This document shows positions 6,546 to 14,535 of a stretch of 15,820 nucleotides of DNA, in pieces. Numbering within the stretch: the stretch's first letter is position 1; each line of letters starts with the position of its first letter. The notes under the pieces are model-generated. The model was not told the origin of the DNA and ran no database searches. It saw only the letters and a list, made by a program, of their open reading frames with translations. Source of the stretch: Lachnospiraceae bacterium UBA4380 (lineage in GTDB: Bacteria; Bacillota; Clostridia; Lachnospirales; Lachnospiraceae); the NCBI GenBank assembly GCA_002390025.1, contig DGRU01000145.1:8416-24235 (forward strand). Reading direction: 5' to 3'. A program made the position numbers and the translations under genes.

Positions 6546-7289
6546 TTATCCGATCGGAATAGGTACGGCGATCAGGATATAGCGCGCGTTATTGAACTCA
6601 TAGGCACAGGTCGAGAGGACAATGATCCTGTCGACTGTTTCCAGATAATACTGTTTATCCGATTGAAAGGTGGACTTGTCCAATGCCTCCTTGAGGTATG
6701 CCTGCATCTCCTGAGGTGTCTGAAACAGATTGTAGACCGGATCGTCCTCCTCTGCGACAAATCCCGCCACCAGGTTGAGGCGGTAATTCTGCGTAGGGGT
6801 CAGATACCACATGGTCGGATGTTCATCGTAATACTCCTGTTTGGTGTATTCGTGGATCATGGCAAACATGGATCCATCGTTCATACTGTGTCCGTACAGG
6901 ATCGTCGCCGGGTCTGTCTGTCCGCGGGCATTGTCGCAGTCCTCGAAGATACAGCCGGCAAAATTGTATTCCCTGTTCACCATGTGGTGCAGATACAAAT
7001 CATTGTCCTCGCCGTGCATGACAGGGTAGTTGACGACGGTATCAGGGCAGTAGATCCATCCCGCCACATCCGGGTTTTCCTTGAGCAGGCTTTCAAAATC
7101 GATCTCGATCGGTGCGGTCTCGATCTCCTCCCCGCTCTCTTCCTTTTCTGTCATAAACTGGTCCGAAGTCTTTTCATACAGAACGCGTCCCTTGCGGTAT
7201 TCCGAATAGATGCTGAAGAGACGGTAACCGCTGTAGAGCAGTACTCCCAGAAAAACGATCAGTAATATGTTGATGATTGCTTTCTTCAT
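6546..7289 (-). CDS. srtB: Class B sortase
   Basis: The product is 247 residues from the ATG at 7287-7289, which has AGGAAG just upstream. A TTG six codons earlier gives the longest frame but is less likely. A lysine-led N-terminal hydrophobic segment (residues 4-25) anchors the enzyme with its catalytic domain outside. The sortase B core runs from about residue 64. It shows NPDVAGWIYCPDT (72-84), NYPVMHG (87-93), TILYGHSM with catalytic His134, VLSTCAYEF with nucleophile Cys228, and Arg236 in NNARYILIA. Class B sortases cleave NPQTN-like signals and attach proteins to the cell wall, or in some clostridia build pili. No gene in the window ends in a recognisable sorting signal, so the substrates must be encoded elsewhere. 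It lies 139 bp after glgB with no U-tract terminator between them. Confidence 0.9.
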   Translation of the reverse strand: MKKAIINILLIVFLGVLLYSGYRLFSIYSEYRKGRVLYEKTSDQFMTEKEESGEEIETAPIEIDFESLLKENPDVAGWIYCPDTVVNYPVMHGEDNDLYLHHMVNREYNFAGCIFEDCDNARGQTDPATILYGHSMNDGSMFAMIHEYTKQEYYDEHPTMWYLTPTQNYRLNLVAGFVAEEDDPVYNLFQTPQEMQAYLKEALDKSTFQSDKQYYLETVDRIIVLSTCAYEFNNARYILIAVPIPIG

Positions 7290-7428
7290 TTTCTTCCTGT
7301 CTGACAAAAGCAGCTTTTTGCCGTATTTTCTCGTCCTTTTCGATCATGGAACATACCGCTCGAAAGAGCGTCGCCAATGCGATCACAGGATGTCTGCAGC
7401 CGCTCTGCGCATATAAGCTCCCCGCTGA

Positions 7429-9276
7429 TCAGGGACGGATGCTGTACAGGGCGCCGCTGAAGGGGAGAAGTTCCAGTGTGACAGGCACTTGCGCCGTCAC
7501 TTTGATCTTCTCGGGCTCTTCTTTTTTCTGCCCGCTCCAGCGCTCCCACTCCGTATGGAAAATAAGGGTCCACTCCTCCGATTGTTCAGGCTTGAGGGTC
7601 AGTTTGCGTACGCGGTTAGAGAAGTTGAAAATTGCCGCGACGTCACAGGTACCCCTGTCAGAAGCACCGGTTCCGCCGACCCTGCCGGTGCCCGATGCCG
7701 CAATCCCTGCCGCAGAGTTTCTGCGGATGCCGAACACATCGTGCCCCTGGTCGTTCATGGCAAGCCAGGCAAAGCCTGCAGGATCATAGTCTGCAGAAGA
7801 CAGGGCGCCATATTCGCGGTAGATCCTGTTCAGACCGATCATGTACTGGTGGAAGGAGTCATGCATGGGATACTTGAGCAGGAAATTGTCGGGCTCCCTG
7901 GTCTCGTCCCACTCCCGGAACATGGCGATCTCATTGCCCATGAAGTTGAGTTTCTTGCCGGGGTGGACATACATATACAGGTACAGCGAGCGCAGCTGAG
8001 GGAACTTTTCCTCATAGGAGCCGAAAATCTTGTCGATGATCGTCCGCTTCCCGTGCACGACCTCATCGTGGGACAGAGGGAGCAGATGGCGCTCATTGTA
8101 AAAATAGTACATGGAGAATGTCAGAAGCTCGGGGCGCTTGGAGCGCTCGTCTGAGGTCTTCATGAAATAATCCAGGGTGTCATTCATCCAGCCCAGATCC
8201 CATTTGTAATCGAAGCCCAGGCCTCCCTCTTCGGCAGGCTTTGTGCATCCCGGGAAAGAGGTGCTGTCTTCCGCGATCAGCATGGCGGTCGGATGCAGTC
8301 TGTGAATGCCGGCATTCATTTTTTTCAGGAAAGCCACTGCAGTCTCATTGACGCCGCGGAGCTCATTGCCCATCCAGTAGATGACACGGCTGATGGCATC
8401 CATGCGAAGGCCGTCAAAGTGATACTCCGTGAGCCAGTAATTGGCGGCAGACTGCATGAAGCAGGCCACCTCGCGGCGGGCAAAGATAAAGTTGCAGCTG
8501 CCCCACTCGCTGTCGGAGACATCGCTGGGCGGATACTCGTACAGTTCTGAGCCGTCGTACTGGCGCAGTCCATAGTAATCCAGGGCAAAATGCGCGGGCA
8601 CAAAGTCTATGATGGCACCGATCCCCGCATTGTGCAGGCGGTCGATCAGCTTCTGAAGCTGCTGCGCCGTGCCATAGCGGGAGGTGGGGCTGAAAAAGCC
8701 TGTGCTCTGATAACCCCAGCTTCCATCGAAGGGATGCTCCGACAGAGGCAGGAACTCAACATGTGTATAACCGTTGGATTTCACATAGTCGATGAGCTCA
8801 TCCGCGATGTCCTCATAGGTATACCAGCCGTTGGGATCGGCCTCGTTGCGCCTGAAGGACCCCAGATGCAGTTCATAGATATTGAGGGGCGTGTTGTAGC
8901 AGCGCGTCCTCCTCTTCATCCACTCCTCATCGGTGAAGGTATAGGCATCGAGATCACGGACGATCGAGGCAAAGTTGGGGCGCAGTTCCATGCCGAATCC
9001 GTAGGGATCGCAGTGCTCCACGCGTCCGTTTTTTCCGTAGATGACATATTTGTACATCTGGCCGGGCTTTGCATTTTCCACAAAGATCTCATAGAACTGG
9101 AAGTGGACAGGCATTTTCATTTCTTCCTCTGTCCAGTTATTGAACTCCCCGATAATGCAGACTTTGTTTGCCTGGGGTGCATATGTGCGGAACACTACAC
9201 CGCCGTCCTGCACATGCGCTCCCATATATTTATATGCGTCGAAAAGATCTCCATCAAAAAATTTCTGAAAATCCAT
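7429..9276 (-). CDS. glgB: 1,4-alpha-glucan branching enzyme
   Basis: The product is 615 residues, a GH13 branching enzyme that moves alpha-1,4-glucan chains to alpha-1,6 branch points in glycogen. The N-terminal CBM48-type domain (about 20-110) has VVFRTYAPQANKV and GEFNNW. The catalytic barrel shows NIYELHLGS (132-140), HVEFLPLSEHPFDGSWGYQ (172-190), DFVPAHF (224-230), DGLRMDAI with nucleophile Asp293, LIAEDST with acid/base Glu336, and LSHDEVVHGK with Asp404. The C-terminal beta domain carries a Gly/Ala/Ser/Thr-rich insertion of about 24 residues (about 520-543). The start has a strong GGAGGAAAG ribosome site. No glgA, glgC, glgD or glgP lies nearby, so it is separated from the rest of glycogen synthesis. 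It sits between a sugar-binding-type lipoprotein and a sortase gene. Confidence 0.96.
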   Translation of the reverse strand: MDFQKFFDGDLFDAYKYMGAHVQDGGVVFRTYAPQANKVCIIGEFNNWTEEEMKMPVHFQFYEIFVENAKPGQMYKYVIYGKNGRVEHCDPYGFGMELRPNFASIVRDLDAYTFTDEEWMKRRTRCYNTPLNIYELHLGSFRRNEADPNGWYTYEDIADELIDYVKSNGYTHVEFLPLSEHPFDGSWGYQSTGFFSPTSRYGTAQQLQKLIDRLHNAGIGAIIDFVPAHFALDYYGLRQYDGSELYEYPPSDVSDSEWGSCNFIFARREVACFMQSAANYWLTEYHFDGLRMDAISRVIYWMGNELRGVNETAVAFLKKMNAGIHRLHPTAMLIAEDSTSFPGCTKPAEEGGLGFDYKWDLGWMNDTLDYFMKTSDERSKRPELLTFSMYYFYNERHLLPLSHDEVVHGKRTIIDKIFGSYEEKFPQLRSLYLYMYVHPGKKLNFMGNEIAMFREWDETREPDNFLLKYPMHDSFHQYMIGLNRIYREYGALSSADYDPAGFAWLAMNDQGHDVFGIRRNSAAGIAASGTGRVGGTGASDRGTCDVAAIFNFSNRVRKLTLKPEQSEEWTLIFHTEWERWSGQKKEEPEKIKVTAQVPVTLELLPFSGALYSIRP

Positions 9277-9424
9277 TCACTTTCCTCCATGCCGCCCTGT
9301 AAGCGGCGTCTTTTAAAGAACTCCTGAACTCCTGAAACTCGTACCGTCCTATTCAAGACCCGTCCGCGGATCCTGTGCCCTGCAAACACGGGCATCCCCG
9401 GCAAGCGTTAAACTGCCGGAGCCT

Positions 9425-10687
9425 TTATTCCTCAGAGTCAGTCTCTTCCCCAGAATCAGTGTCTTCCTCCGAATCCGCCTCTTCTGCTGTATCAGCATTT
9501 TCTCCATCATCGGCATCTTCTTCAGGTTCAGCCGCTTCCTCCCCGCCGGTGCTTTCCTCTCCGGCGGTCTCGCTCCTGGTCTTCCAGAGCTGATCAAGGA
9601 CTTCCTGCGCGTTATCCTCTGTCACCTTGAAAATAACATCGGCGATCGTTTTCTGTGCCTGATTTCCCTCAACCACATCTTTCGCGGCAACTGCGGTGAG
9701 CTTGGCCTGCTCATAAAAATCCACAAAAGTCGATCCGCTCATCAGCTTGTTGATGATGGCAGTACAGGTATCCTCGTGGGTTCCCAGCCCGATGACCAGG
9801 ATGTCCCTGCCGACAAGCCTGTGCCGAAGCTGGACACCGTCCGAGGCCGCAAGAGCATTACTCTCGCTGCTGCAGAGGACAAGTTCCGCCTCTTTTTTGT
9901 GTGTATTCAGGATTTCCTGTGTATAAGCGGATATCTCCTCCGGATCGGAGGACTCCGTCTCTCCCAGAATCTGAAGCTCTGAGCCCAGATCGCGCACAGT
10001 CTCCTCAAGTGCCCTGCGCGCCTCTTCACCGCCTCCGATCAGCAGCGCTCCGACATGGCCGTCTTCATTAAAGTCCAGGCCGCGGTCCGTCCCGCTGTAA
10101 TCGTACAGAAGATTCATCTGAATGGCCAGCTGCTGGTCATACGTGGAGCCGATCCAGACAGCGTTCAGATCCTGCTCGCTCCAGCGGAGAATTTCCTCGC
10201 TGTCGGGAGTGCAGTTCACAAACACCACCCCTGCTTCTGCCGACGCCACCTTGTCAGTGATTTCCGGAATATCCCCGTCATCCACTGCGGCCACGATCAT
10301 CAGCGAGCATCCCTGCGCCAGGCATTCATCGATCTCCTCCTGCTGCCTCTCATCTCTGCCGGTCAGATCTTTCGCAACAATATTGGCGGCCGTAAAACCG
10401 TGCAGTACGAGCTCATCCTGCAGAGCATGGTACAAATACTCGTTGTCGCCCGTCTCCGACCTGGCGAAACAGAGTCCTACCAGGGCATTCTCAGGTGTGA
10501 TCTTCTCTTCCTCTTCAGCGGCTGCCTCAGCCGCCGTATCTGCCGCCTGTGCGGCTTCTGTCATATCCTCGGAAGCCTGCTCGGCTGCCGGAGCGGAAGC
10601 TGTTCTGCCGCATCCCGCCATCAACACAACAAGGGCCAGCAATAATGCGGCCAGATATTTGCAACGATTATTCTTCACCCTGTACAT
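9425..10687 (-). CDS. Periplasmic-binding-protein-like lipoprotein (LacI/RbsB type) with acidic C-terminal tail
   Basis: The product is 420 residues. The signal sequence (about 8-25) ends in LMAGC with lipidated Cys26, followed by an Ala/Glu-rich linker (27-62). Residues about 63-365 resemble a type I sugar-binding fold: VGLCFARSETGDNEY near the start, repeated Rossmann-like strands (SLMIVAAVD, AGVVFVNCTP, ILVIGLGTHEDT), and FVDFYEQAKLTAVAA near the hinge. The last 45-50 residues are a low-complexity tail rich in Glu, Asp, Ala and Thr. No ABC permease or ATPase gene lies beside it, so it may act as a sensor or scavenging protein, or work with a distant transporter. The ATG has GGGAGG about 7 bases upstream. 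The 148-bp gap to glgB holds a hairpin without a U-tract (9398-9419), so read-through into glgB is plausible. The ligand cannot be assigned. Confidence 0.78.
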   Translation of the reverse strand: MYRVKNNRCKYLAALLLALVVLMAGCGRTASAPAAEQASEDMTEAAQAADTAAEAAAEEEEKITPENALVGLCFARSETGDNEYLYHALQDELVLHGFTAANIVAKDLTGRDERQQEEIDECLAQGCSLMIVAAVDDGDIPEITDKVASAEAGVVFVNCTPDSEEILRWSEQDLNAVWIGSTYDQQLAIQMNLLYDYSGTDRGLDFNEDGHVGALLIGGGEEARRALEETVRDLGSELQILGETESSDPEEISAYTQEILNTHKKEAELVLCSSESNALAASDGVQLRHRLVGRDILVIGLGTHEDTCTAIINKLMSGSTFVDFYEQAKLTAVAAKDVVEGNQAQKTIADVIFKVTEDNAQEVLDQLWKTRSETAGEESTGGEEAAEPEEDADDGENADTAEEADSEEDTDSGEETDSEE

Positions 10688-10790
10688 AGCCAGGCCTCCC
10701 TGCCCGTAAGCTCAGTCTGTCAGCTTCTGTGGGTATTCCGTAAAAGCCGGTCTGTCAGTTTCTGCGGTCTGATGCCGCTGAACAGATACA

Positions 10791-10796
10791 ATTATA
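10791..10796 (-). promoter_or_regulatory. Candidate -10 element for the binding-protein lipoprotein gene
   Basis: A perfect TATAAT lies on the minus strand (GCTATAATTG), about 104 bases before the start codon. The hexamer at the ideal -35 distance (TACCAT) is a poor match. A TTGAGA occurs only 10 bases upstream, which is too close. The promoter may be activator-dependent or wrongly called. Confidence 0.4.
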
Positions 10797-10891
10797 GCAA
10801 TAATCATCTCAAAATGGTAGACCGAATGATAGCAGGCGGCATACTTGCTGTTGAAACTGCTGTAAACTGCTTATCAAATCCCTACACGCTC

Positions 10892-10959
10892 GTGCAGGAG
10901 TTTTACTGCATCCCCGTGCAGGGGTTCTGCCGCATCCCCGTGCAGGAGTTCTGCTGCAC
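10892..10959. repeat. 24-bp tandem repeat with internal hairpins, nearly three copies
   Basis: Copies start at 10892, 10916 and 10940 (GTGCAGGAGTTYTRCTGCATCCCC form). Each copy contains a short inverted repeat such as TGCAG...CTGCA. In the third copy it is a perfect GTGCAG/CTGCAC (10940-10945 and 10954-10959). The array ends directly beside the oxidase terminator. The plus-strand frame through it would encode VQEFYCIP-like repeats but has no ribosome site. Confidence 0.85.
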
Positions 10960-10990
10960 AAAAGAGGACTGCGGTTATCCCGCAGTCCTC
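10960..10990 (-). terminator. Terminator of the lctP-oxidase operon
   Basis: A perfect 11-bp stem, GAGGACTGCGG/CCGCAGTCCTC (10964-10974 and 10980-10990), has a 5-base loop. On the minus strand it is followed by TTTT (10963-10960). It lies about 120 bp after the oxidase stop. The plus-strand side has no T-run, so it works in one direction. Confidence 0.85.
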
Positions 10991-11111
10991 CATATACAAT
11001 ATACATCCCAATATGCCCCGCCGGGAGGTCAGAACAGGAAAGCTGTCCCGGCCGCCTCATGCGGATCGATTCACATAGTGAAACTTTATGCGCCTTTCAG
11101 GCAGGTTGTAC

Positions 11112-12545
11112 TCAGTCCACACCTTCAATCGGATAGCAGACCTTGCCGGGGTTGAGAATCAGGTTGGGATCGAAGACCTTCTTGATTCCGAACATCAGGT
11201 TGATGGATGTCTCGCCCAGGCACTCACGCAGATATTTCATCTTGCCGCGGCCAATGCCGTGCTCGCCGGATACAAGTCCGCCGATCTCGGTAGCGCGTTT
11301 GTACAGTACGTTGAAGTACTTGTCGACACGTCTCTTGAACTCTTCCTCCTCCAGGTCATTGCTGCACTGGTAGATGTGGAGGTTGCCGTCACCTGCGTGG
11401 CCGAAGCTCTTGATCTCCAGACCGCACTCTGCACCGAACTCTTTGGCGAAGGTGAGGAACTCAGCGATCTTGTTGATCGGGACAACGACGTCGCACTCGT
11501 CAAGCAGCTTGGTCTCGGACTCGATTGCCTCGAGGAAGCTGGAACGTGCAGCCCATGCATCTTTGATCTTGGTGGATGTGTCTGCGACGAGGACGTCGAT
11601 TGCGCCTGCCTCGAGAACCAGCTCACAGGCCTGCTCAACAACGTTGTTCAGCTCTTCTTCATCTTTTCCGTCGAAGGTGACCAGCAGATATGCGCCGATC
11701 TCCTGTCCGTCCAGGGACTTGGGGAAAGTCTCTCTGCCGATGAAGCGCTCACTGGAGAGGATGATCTCTCTCTCCATGAACTCCAGAGCCTGAGGATCCA
11801 GCTGAGCCATCTTGATCTTCGGAACTGTGGAGATAGCGGTCTCCAGATCCTCGAAGGGGATGATCAGGGATACGACTGCCTTGGGAGCAGGGATGATCTT
11901 GAGGGTCAGCTCGGTGATAACGCCGAGTGTGCCTTCAGCACCGACCATGAGGTTGATCAGGCTGTAGCCTGTGGAGGTCTTGCTGACCTGTGCGCCGAAG
12001 TCTACGACTTCACCGTTTGCCAGGACAACTTTCATTGCACGGACATAATCACGTGTTGCGCCGTATTTAACTGCGCGCATGCCGCCGGCGTTGGTGGAGA
12101 CGTTGCCGCCCAGGCAGGCAAACTTCTCACCGGGATCCGGGGGATACAGCAGTCCCTGACGTACACAATCCTCAGCGAGATCGTTGAGCAGTACGCCGGG
12201 CTGTACGCGGACTACCATGTTCTCATAGTCATACTCGAGAATCTTATTCATCTTCTGGGTGTCGAGCATAACGCCGCCGAGTACGGCAACGCTGGCGCCG
12301 ACCAGACCTGTACCTGCGCCGCGGGGGGTTACAGGGATCAGATTGTCATTGCAGATCTTCATGACTGCGGAGACTTCCTCCGTGGTCAGAGGCTGGATCA
12401 GAACATCGGGCATCTTCTTGCCATAGATGGGCATCTCGTCACGCATGTAGTCTTCGTTGATGTCTTCTCCGACATACACATGTCCGTTCGCCGCAACCTT
12501 CAGCTGTTCGATAATCTCGGGGGTCACCTGATTGTATTGAGCCAT
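11112..12545 (-). CDS. FAD-binding lactate/glycolate dehydrogenase (GlcD/LctD type)
   Basis: The product is 477 residues. The FAD-binding_4 domain is marked by PRGAGTGLVGA (74-84), GGNVSTNAGG (146-155) and GAEGTLGVITE (202-212). The FAD-oxidase C-terminal domain is marked by GHAGDGNLH (382-390) and SGEHGIGRGK (426-435). The enzyme oxidises a 2-hydroxy acid, here most likely lactate to pyruvate because lctP lies just upstream. Stereospecificity cannot be read from sequence, although GlcD-type enzymes often act on the D form. In lactate-using clostridia the homologue LctD works with an electron-transfer flavoprotein, but no etfBA genes are adjacent. Of two nearby ATGs the second (12543-12545) is chosen because AGGAG lies 7 bases upstream, too close to the first. 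The gene is 129 bp from lctP with no terminator between. Confidence 0.92.
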   Translation of the reverse strand: MAQYNQVTPEIIEQLKVAANGHVYVGEDINEDYMRDEMPIYGKKMPDVLIQPLTTEEVSAVMKICNDNLIPVTPRGAGTGLVGASVAVLGGVMLDTQKMNKILEYDYENMVVRVQPGVLLNDLAEDCVRQGLLYPPDPGEKFACLGGNVSTNAGGMRAVKYGATRDYVRAMKVVLANGEVVDFGAQVSKTSTGYSLINLMVGAEGTLGVITELTLKIIPAPKAVVSLIIPFEDLETAISTVPKIKMAQLDPQALEFMEREIILSSERFIGRETFPKSLDGQEIGAYLLVTFDGKDEEELNNVVEQACELVLEAGAIDVLVADTSTKIKDAWAARSSFLEAIESETKLLDECDVVVPINKIAEFLTFAKEFGAECGLEIKSFGHAGDGNLHIYQCSNDLEEEEFKRRVDKYFNVLYKRATEIGGLVSGEHGIGRGKMKYLRECLGETSINLMFGIKKVFDPNLILNPGKVCYPIEGVD

Positions 12546-12674
12546 TTGCATTCTCCTTTATTGATAAATGTTAATAGTTTCAGATTACACCTTGTGATAC
12601 TACCCCATTTATGTTTTTCATAACATGCCATTCAATCAATTCAAAGCGGATCTCTCAGGCTGCACTGTACCTGA

Positions 12675-14402
12675 TTATGCATAAGGCAGTGCTTCCGGAT
12701 TGATCCCCATCGCAATCGCAACGAGCATAACAACTACGACGACAATGCAGAAGACTGCGCAGGGGATAATGTTGGCTCTGATGATACGGCCTTCATTTCC
12801 GTTGGTACCGGTTGTCGCACATGCGGAGACAACGTTGTTGACACAGATCATGTTGCCGATCGCGCCGCCGTTATTCTGCAGAGCAACGATCAGGACATAA
12901 GGAAGTCCTACGATACCTGCTGTAGTGAACTGCAGGGAGCTGAACAGTGTGTTCGATACGGTGTTGGAACCGGACATATAGGAACCAAGAACACCGATGA
13001 AAGGAGCGATGACCAGATAGCCGCGGCCGGCAATGTCAGCCAGTCCCTTGGCCATTGCATACAGCATGGAGTAGGAGACGCCCTCTGCCACGCCTGCGGG
13101 GATCTGGTCTGCGGGCATGGAAGTGAAGCGGAAAATATTGACCATTGCCACGCCGAAGAGCAGTGCGATTGCAGCGCCGCTGACCTGCTTGAGAGCACCC
13201 TGCCATGCCATCTTGACACGCTCGCCGCTCATGCCGTGCAGGCCGATCGTGATCAGAGCTACGATGATGAAAACAATACCGGGGCTCCAGCAGATTGCCC
13301 AGTTCCAGTTTGCACCGAGGATGATGTTGCTCTGTCCTGTACCGACTGTGACGCCCTTGAGCTTGTCAGCCCAGCCGGAATTGCCTGCGTTGACCTCAAA
13401 TCTCTGGGCAACACGAGTGATGACGAGGATTGCTGCGATCAGAACATAGGGAGTCCATGCCTTGACCAGGTTCATATCACTCTGCTTGGGCTCGGGAACC
13501 TTGGTGGTGGAAAGCCATGTGCTGTCCCAGTTTTCCTTCTTATCGAATGTCCACACTTCCTTGGGAACCAGGAAGCCCTTCTTGGTGGTGAACATTACGA
13601 CGAACAGAGAGATGATGGCTGCCAGCAGGGAGACCAGCTCCGGACCGATGAATGCAGCGATCAGCAGATAGAATACGTCAAAGACGAGTGTAACAAAGAT
13701 GATGTAAGGGACTACAGGGAAGACATCGCTGAACTTCCTGTCCTTGCCGTAGAATTTGCAGACAAAGCCGACACCGATGATCATGATGATCGCAGCGCCG
13801 ATTGCCAGAGGAAGGGCAGACCAGAAAGTCAGTGCCATCTTCCATGCATCGCCATTGCCGCCCAGGCCTGTAACGGCATCCTTGACAGTCGCATATGCGG
13901 TGTTGGTAGGAGTACCTACTGCGCCGAAACATACAGGTACGGAGTTGTAGATCAGGGCGACCATTGCCGCGCAAAGGGGCGGGAAGCCGACGGAAATCAG
14001 GAGGGGACCTGCCAGAGCGGCGGGTGTACCGAATCCTGCAGCACCTTCAATGAATGCACCGAAGATGAAGCCGATGATGATAGCCTGCAGTCTTGCGTCA
14101 GGAGTAATACTCTTGAACATGCCGTTGATTGCGGCCATCGCGCCTGACTGTGAAAGAGTATTCATGATCAGGATCGCGCCGAAGATGATGACAAGGACCT
14201 CAAACGCGCTGAGGAAACCTGTCAGTGTCTGTCCTACTGCACTGGTTCCGTCTGTGCTGAAAAAGGGCATTTTCCAGACGAAAACGCCGATGATAACGGC
14301 GAGTATCCATGCAAGGGGCAGAGCCCTTTTTGCGGGCCAGTTGAAACCGACCATCAGGACGATCGTCACAACAATCGGTATGAACGAGATAATTGCATAC
14401 AT
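12675..14402 (-). CDS. lctP: Lactate permease, LctP/LldP family
   Basis: The product is 575 residues, typical for the family, and highly hydrophobic with about 12-14 membrane segments. Family landmarks include [19 protein letters not shown] (115-133), [15 protein letters not shown] (156-170), the [19 protein letters not shown] segment in the last third, and [11 protein letters not shown] near the C-terminus. It imports lactate, and possibly glycolate, with protons. The start at 14400-14402 is fixed by GGGGAGG about 7 bases upstream. An in-frame ATG 30 codons earlier would place the start upstream of the leader hairpin and has no ribosome site. It is the first gene of a two-gene operon with the FAD oxidase, read from the promoter at 14472-14500. 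An inverted repeat in the leader suggests regulation, probably by lactate. Confidence 0.94.
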   Translation of the reverse strand: MYAIISFIPIVVTIVLMVGFNWPAKRALPLAWILAVIIGVFVWKMPFFSTDGTSAVGQTLTGFLSAFEVLVIIFGAILIMNTLSQSGAMAAINGMFKSITPDARLQAIIIGFIFGAFIEGAAGFGTPAALAGPLLISVGFPPLCAAMVALIYNSVPVCFGAVGTPTNTAYATVKDAVTGLGGNGDAWKMALTFWSALPLAIGAAIIMIIGVGFVCKFYGKDRKFSDVFPVVPYIIFVTLVFDVFYLLIAAFIGPELVSLLAAIISLFVVMFTTKKGFLVPKEVWTFDKKENWDSTWLSTTKVPEPKQSDMNLVKAWTPYVLIAAILVITRVAQRFEVNAGNSGWADKLKGVTVGTGQSNIILGANWNWAICWSPGIVFIIVALITIGLHGMSGERVKMAWQGALKQVSGAAIALLFGVAMVNIFRFTSMPADQIPAGVAEGVSYSMLYAMAKGLADIAGRGYLVIAPFIGVLGSYMSGSNTVSNTLFSSLQFTTAGIVGLPYVLIVALQNNGGAIGNMICVNNVVSACATTGTNGNEGRIIRANIIPCAVFCIVVVVVMLVAIAMGINPEALPYA

Positions 14403-14424
14403 ATCAACACCTCCCCAAATAGGA

Positions 14425-14448
14425 ACCGTACTTTCTCCCCCGTACGGT
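14425..14448 (-). promoter_or_regulatory. Leader inverted repeat of the lctP operon (candidate operator or RNA hairpin)
   Basis: Perfect 7-bp arms ACCGTAC (14425-14431) and GTACGGT (14442-14448) enclose a 10-base loop. On the transcript the loop reads GGGGGAGAAA, which resembles a ribosome binding site. The element lies about 17-40 bases after the predicted transcription start and 22 bases before the lctP ATG. It is well placed for a dimeric repressor or a translational control hairpin. Confidence 0.55.
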
Positions 14449-14471
14449 ATATATAAATTAGTGACATTAAC

Positions 14472-14500
14472 ATTATAATCCCAATATTGCACAAATACAA
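14472..14500 (-). promoter_or_regulatory. Promoter of the lctP-oxidase operon
   Basis: On the minus strand the -10 TATAAT (14477-14472) is perfect. The -35 TTGTAT (14500-14495) lies exactly 17 bases upstream and matches three of six bases, which suits an activated or regulated promoter. The predicted start is near 14465, giving a leader of about 63 bases. Confidence 0.6.
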
Positions 14501-14535
14501 TTCTCGATTTTTAGATTATTTTGACGAATATTGCA
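14483..14535. repeat. AATATTGCA direct repeats around the lctP promoter
   Basis: Two identical nine-base copies at 14483-14491 and 14527-14535 are 44 bp apart, about four helical turns. Each is followed by an A-rich run (CAAATA and TAAAAT). One lies in the spacer of the lctP promoter and the other just upstream of the -35. Their core CAATATTG is self-complementary in the promoter copy. They could be binding sites for one regulator. Confidence 0.45.

Larger units (their letters stand above)
10688..11111. other. Intergenic region between the FAD oxidase and the binding-protein gene
   Basis: This 424-bp gap holds, in the direction of transcription (minus), the oxidase terminator, a 24-bp repeat array, and a candidate -10 for the binding-protein gene. 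Nearest that gene is an imperfect direct repeat of GTCTGTCAGYTTCTGYGG (10715 and 10750). A 127-codon plus-strand frame crosses it, but it lacks a ribosome site and runs into the oxidase gene. Confidence 0.6.

Noticed and set aside
6312..7265. A 317-codon plus-strand frame over the sortase gene
   Set aside because: It runs antisense to the sortase triad, starts without a ribosome site and crosses the 6416-6447 terminator.
7174..7386. A 70-codon minus-strand frame before the sortase start
   Set aside because: The GTG start has no ribosome site, and the frame overlaps the sortase coding region by more than 110 bases.
9398..9419. Terminator between the binding-protein gene and glgB
   Set aside because: A 6-bp stem CCGGCA/TGCCGG is present, but no U-tract follows on the minus strand, so termination is not supported.
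10772..11155. A 127-codon plus-strand frame with VQEFYCIP-like repeats
   Set aside because: It has no ribosome site, crosses the lactate-operon terminator and enters the oxidase gene. Its repeat pattern is explained by the 24-bp array.
11088..12623. A 511-codon open frame on the plus strand, covering the whole FAD oxidase gene
   Set aside because: It is antisense to a gene with clear FAD-binding motifs. Its translation is low-complexity Leu/Asp/Cys-rich and matches no fold. It arises from strong codon bias in the oxidase gene.
13236..14147. A 303-codon plus-strand frame within lctP
   Set aside because: It is antisense to a permease with intact family motifs. It is full of Asp/Cys/Gln, as expected from the complement of a membrane-protein gene.
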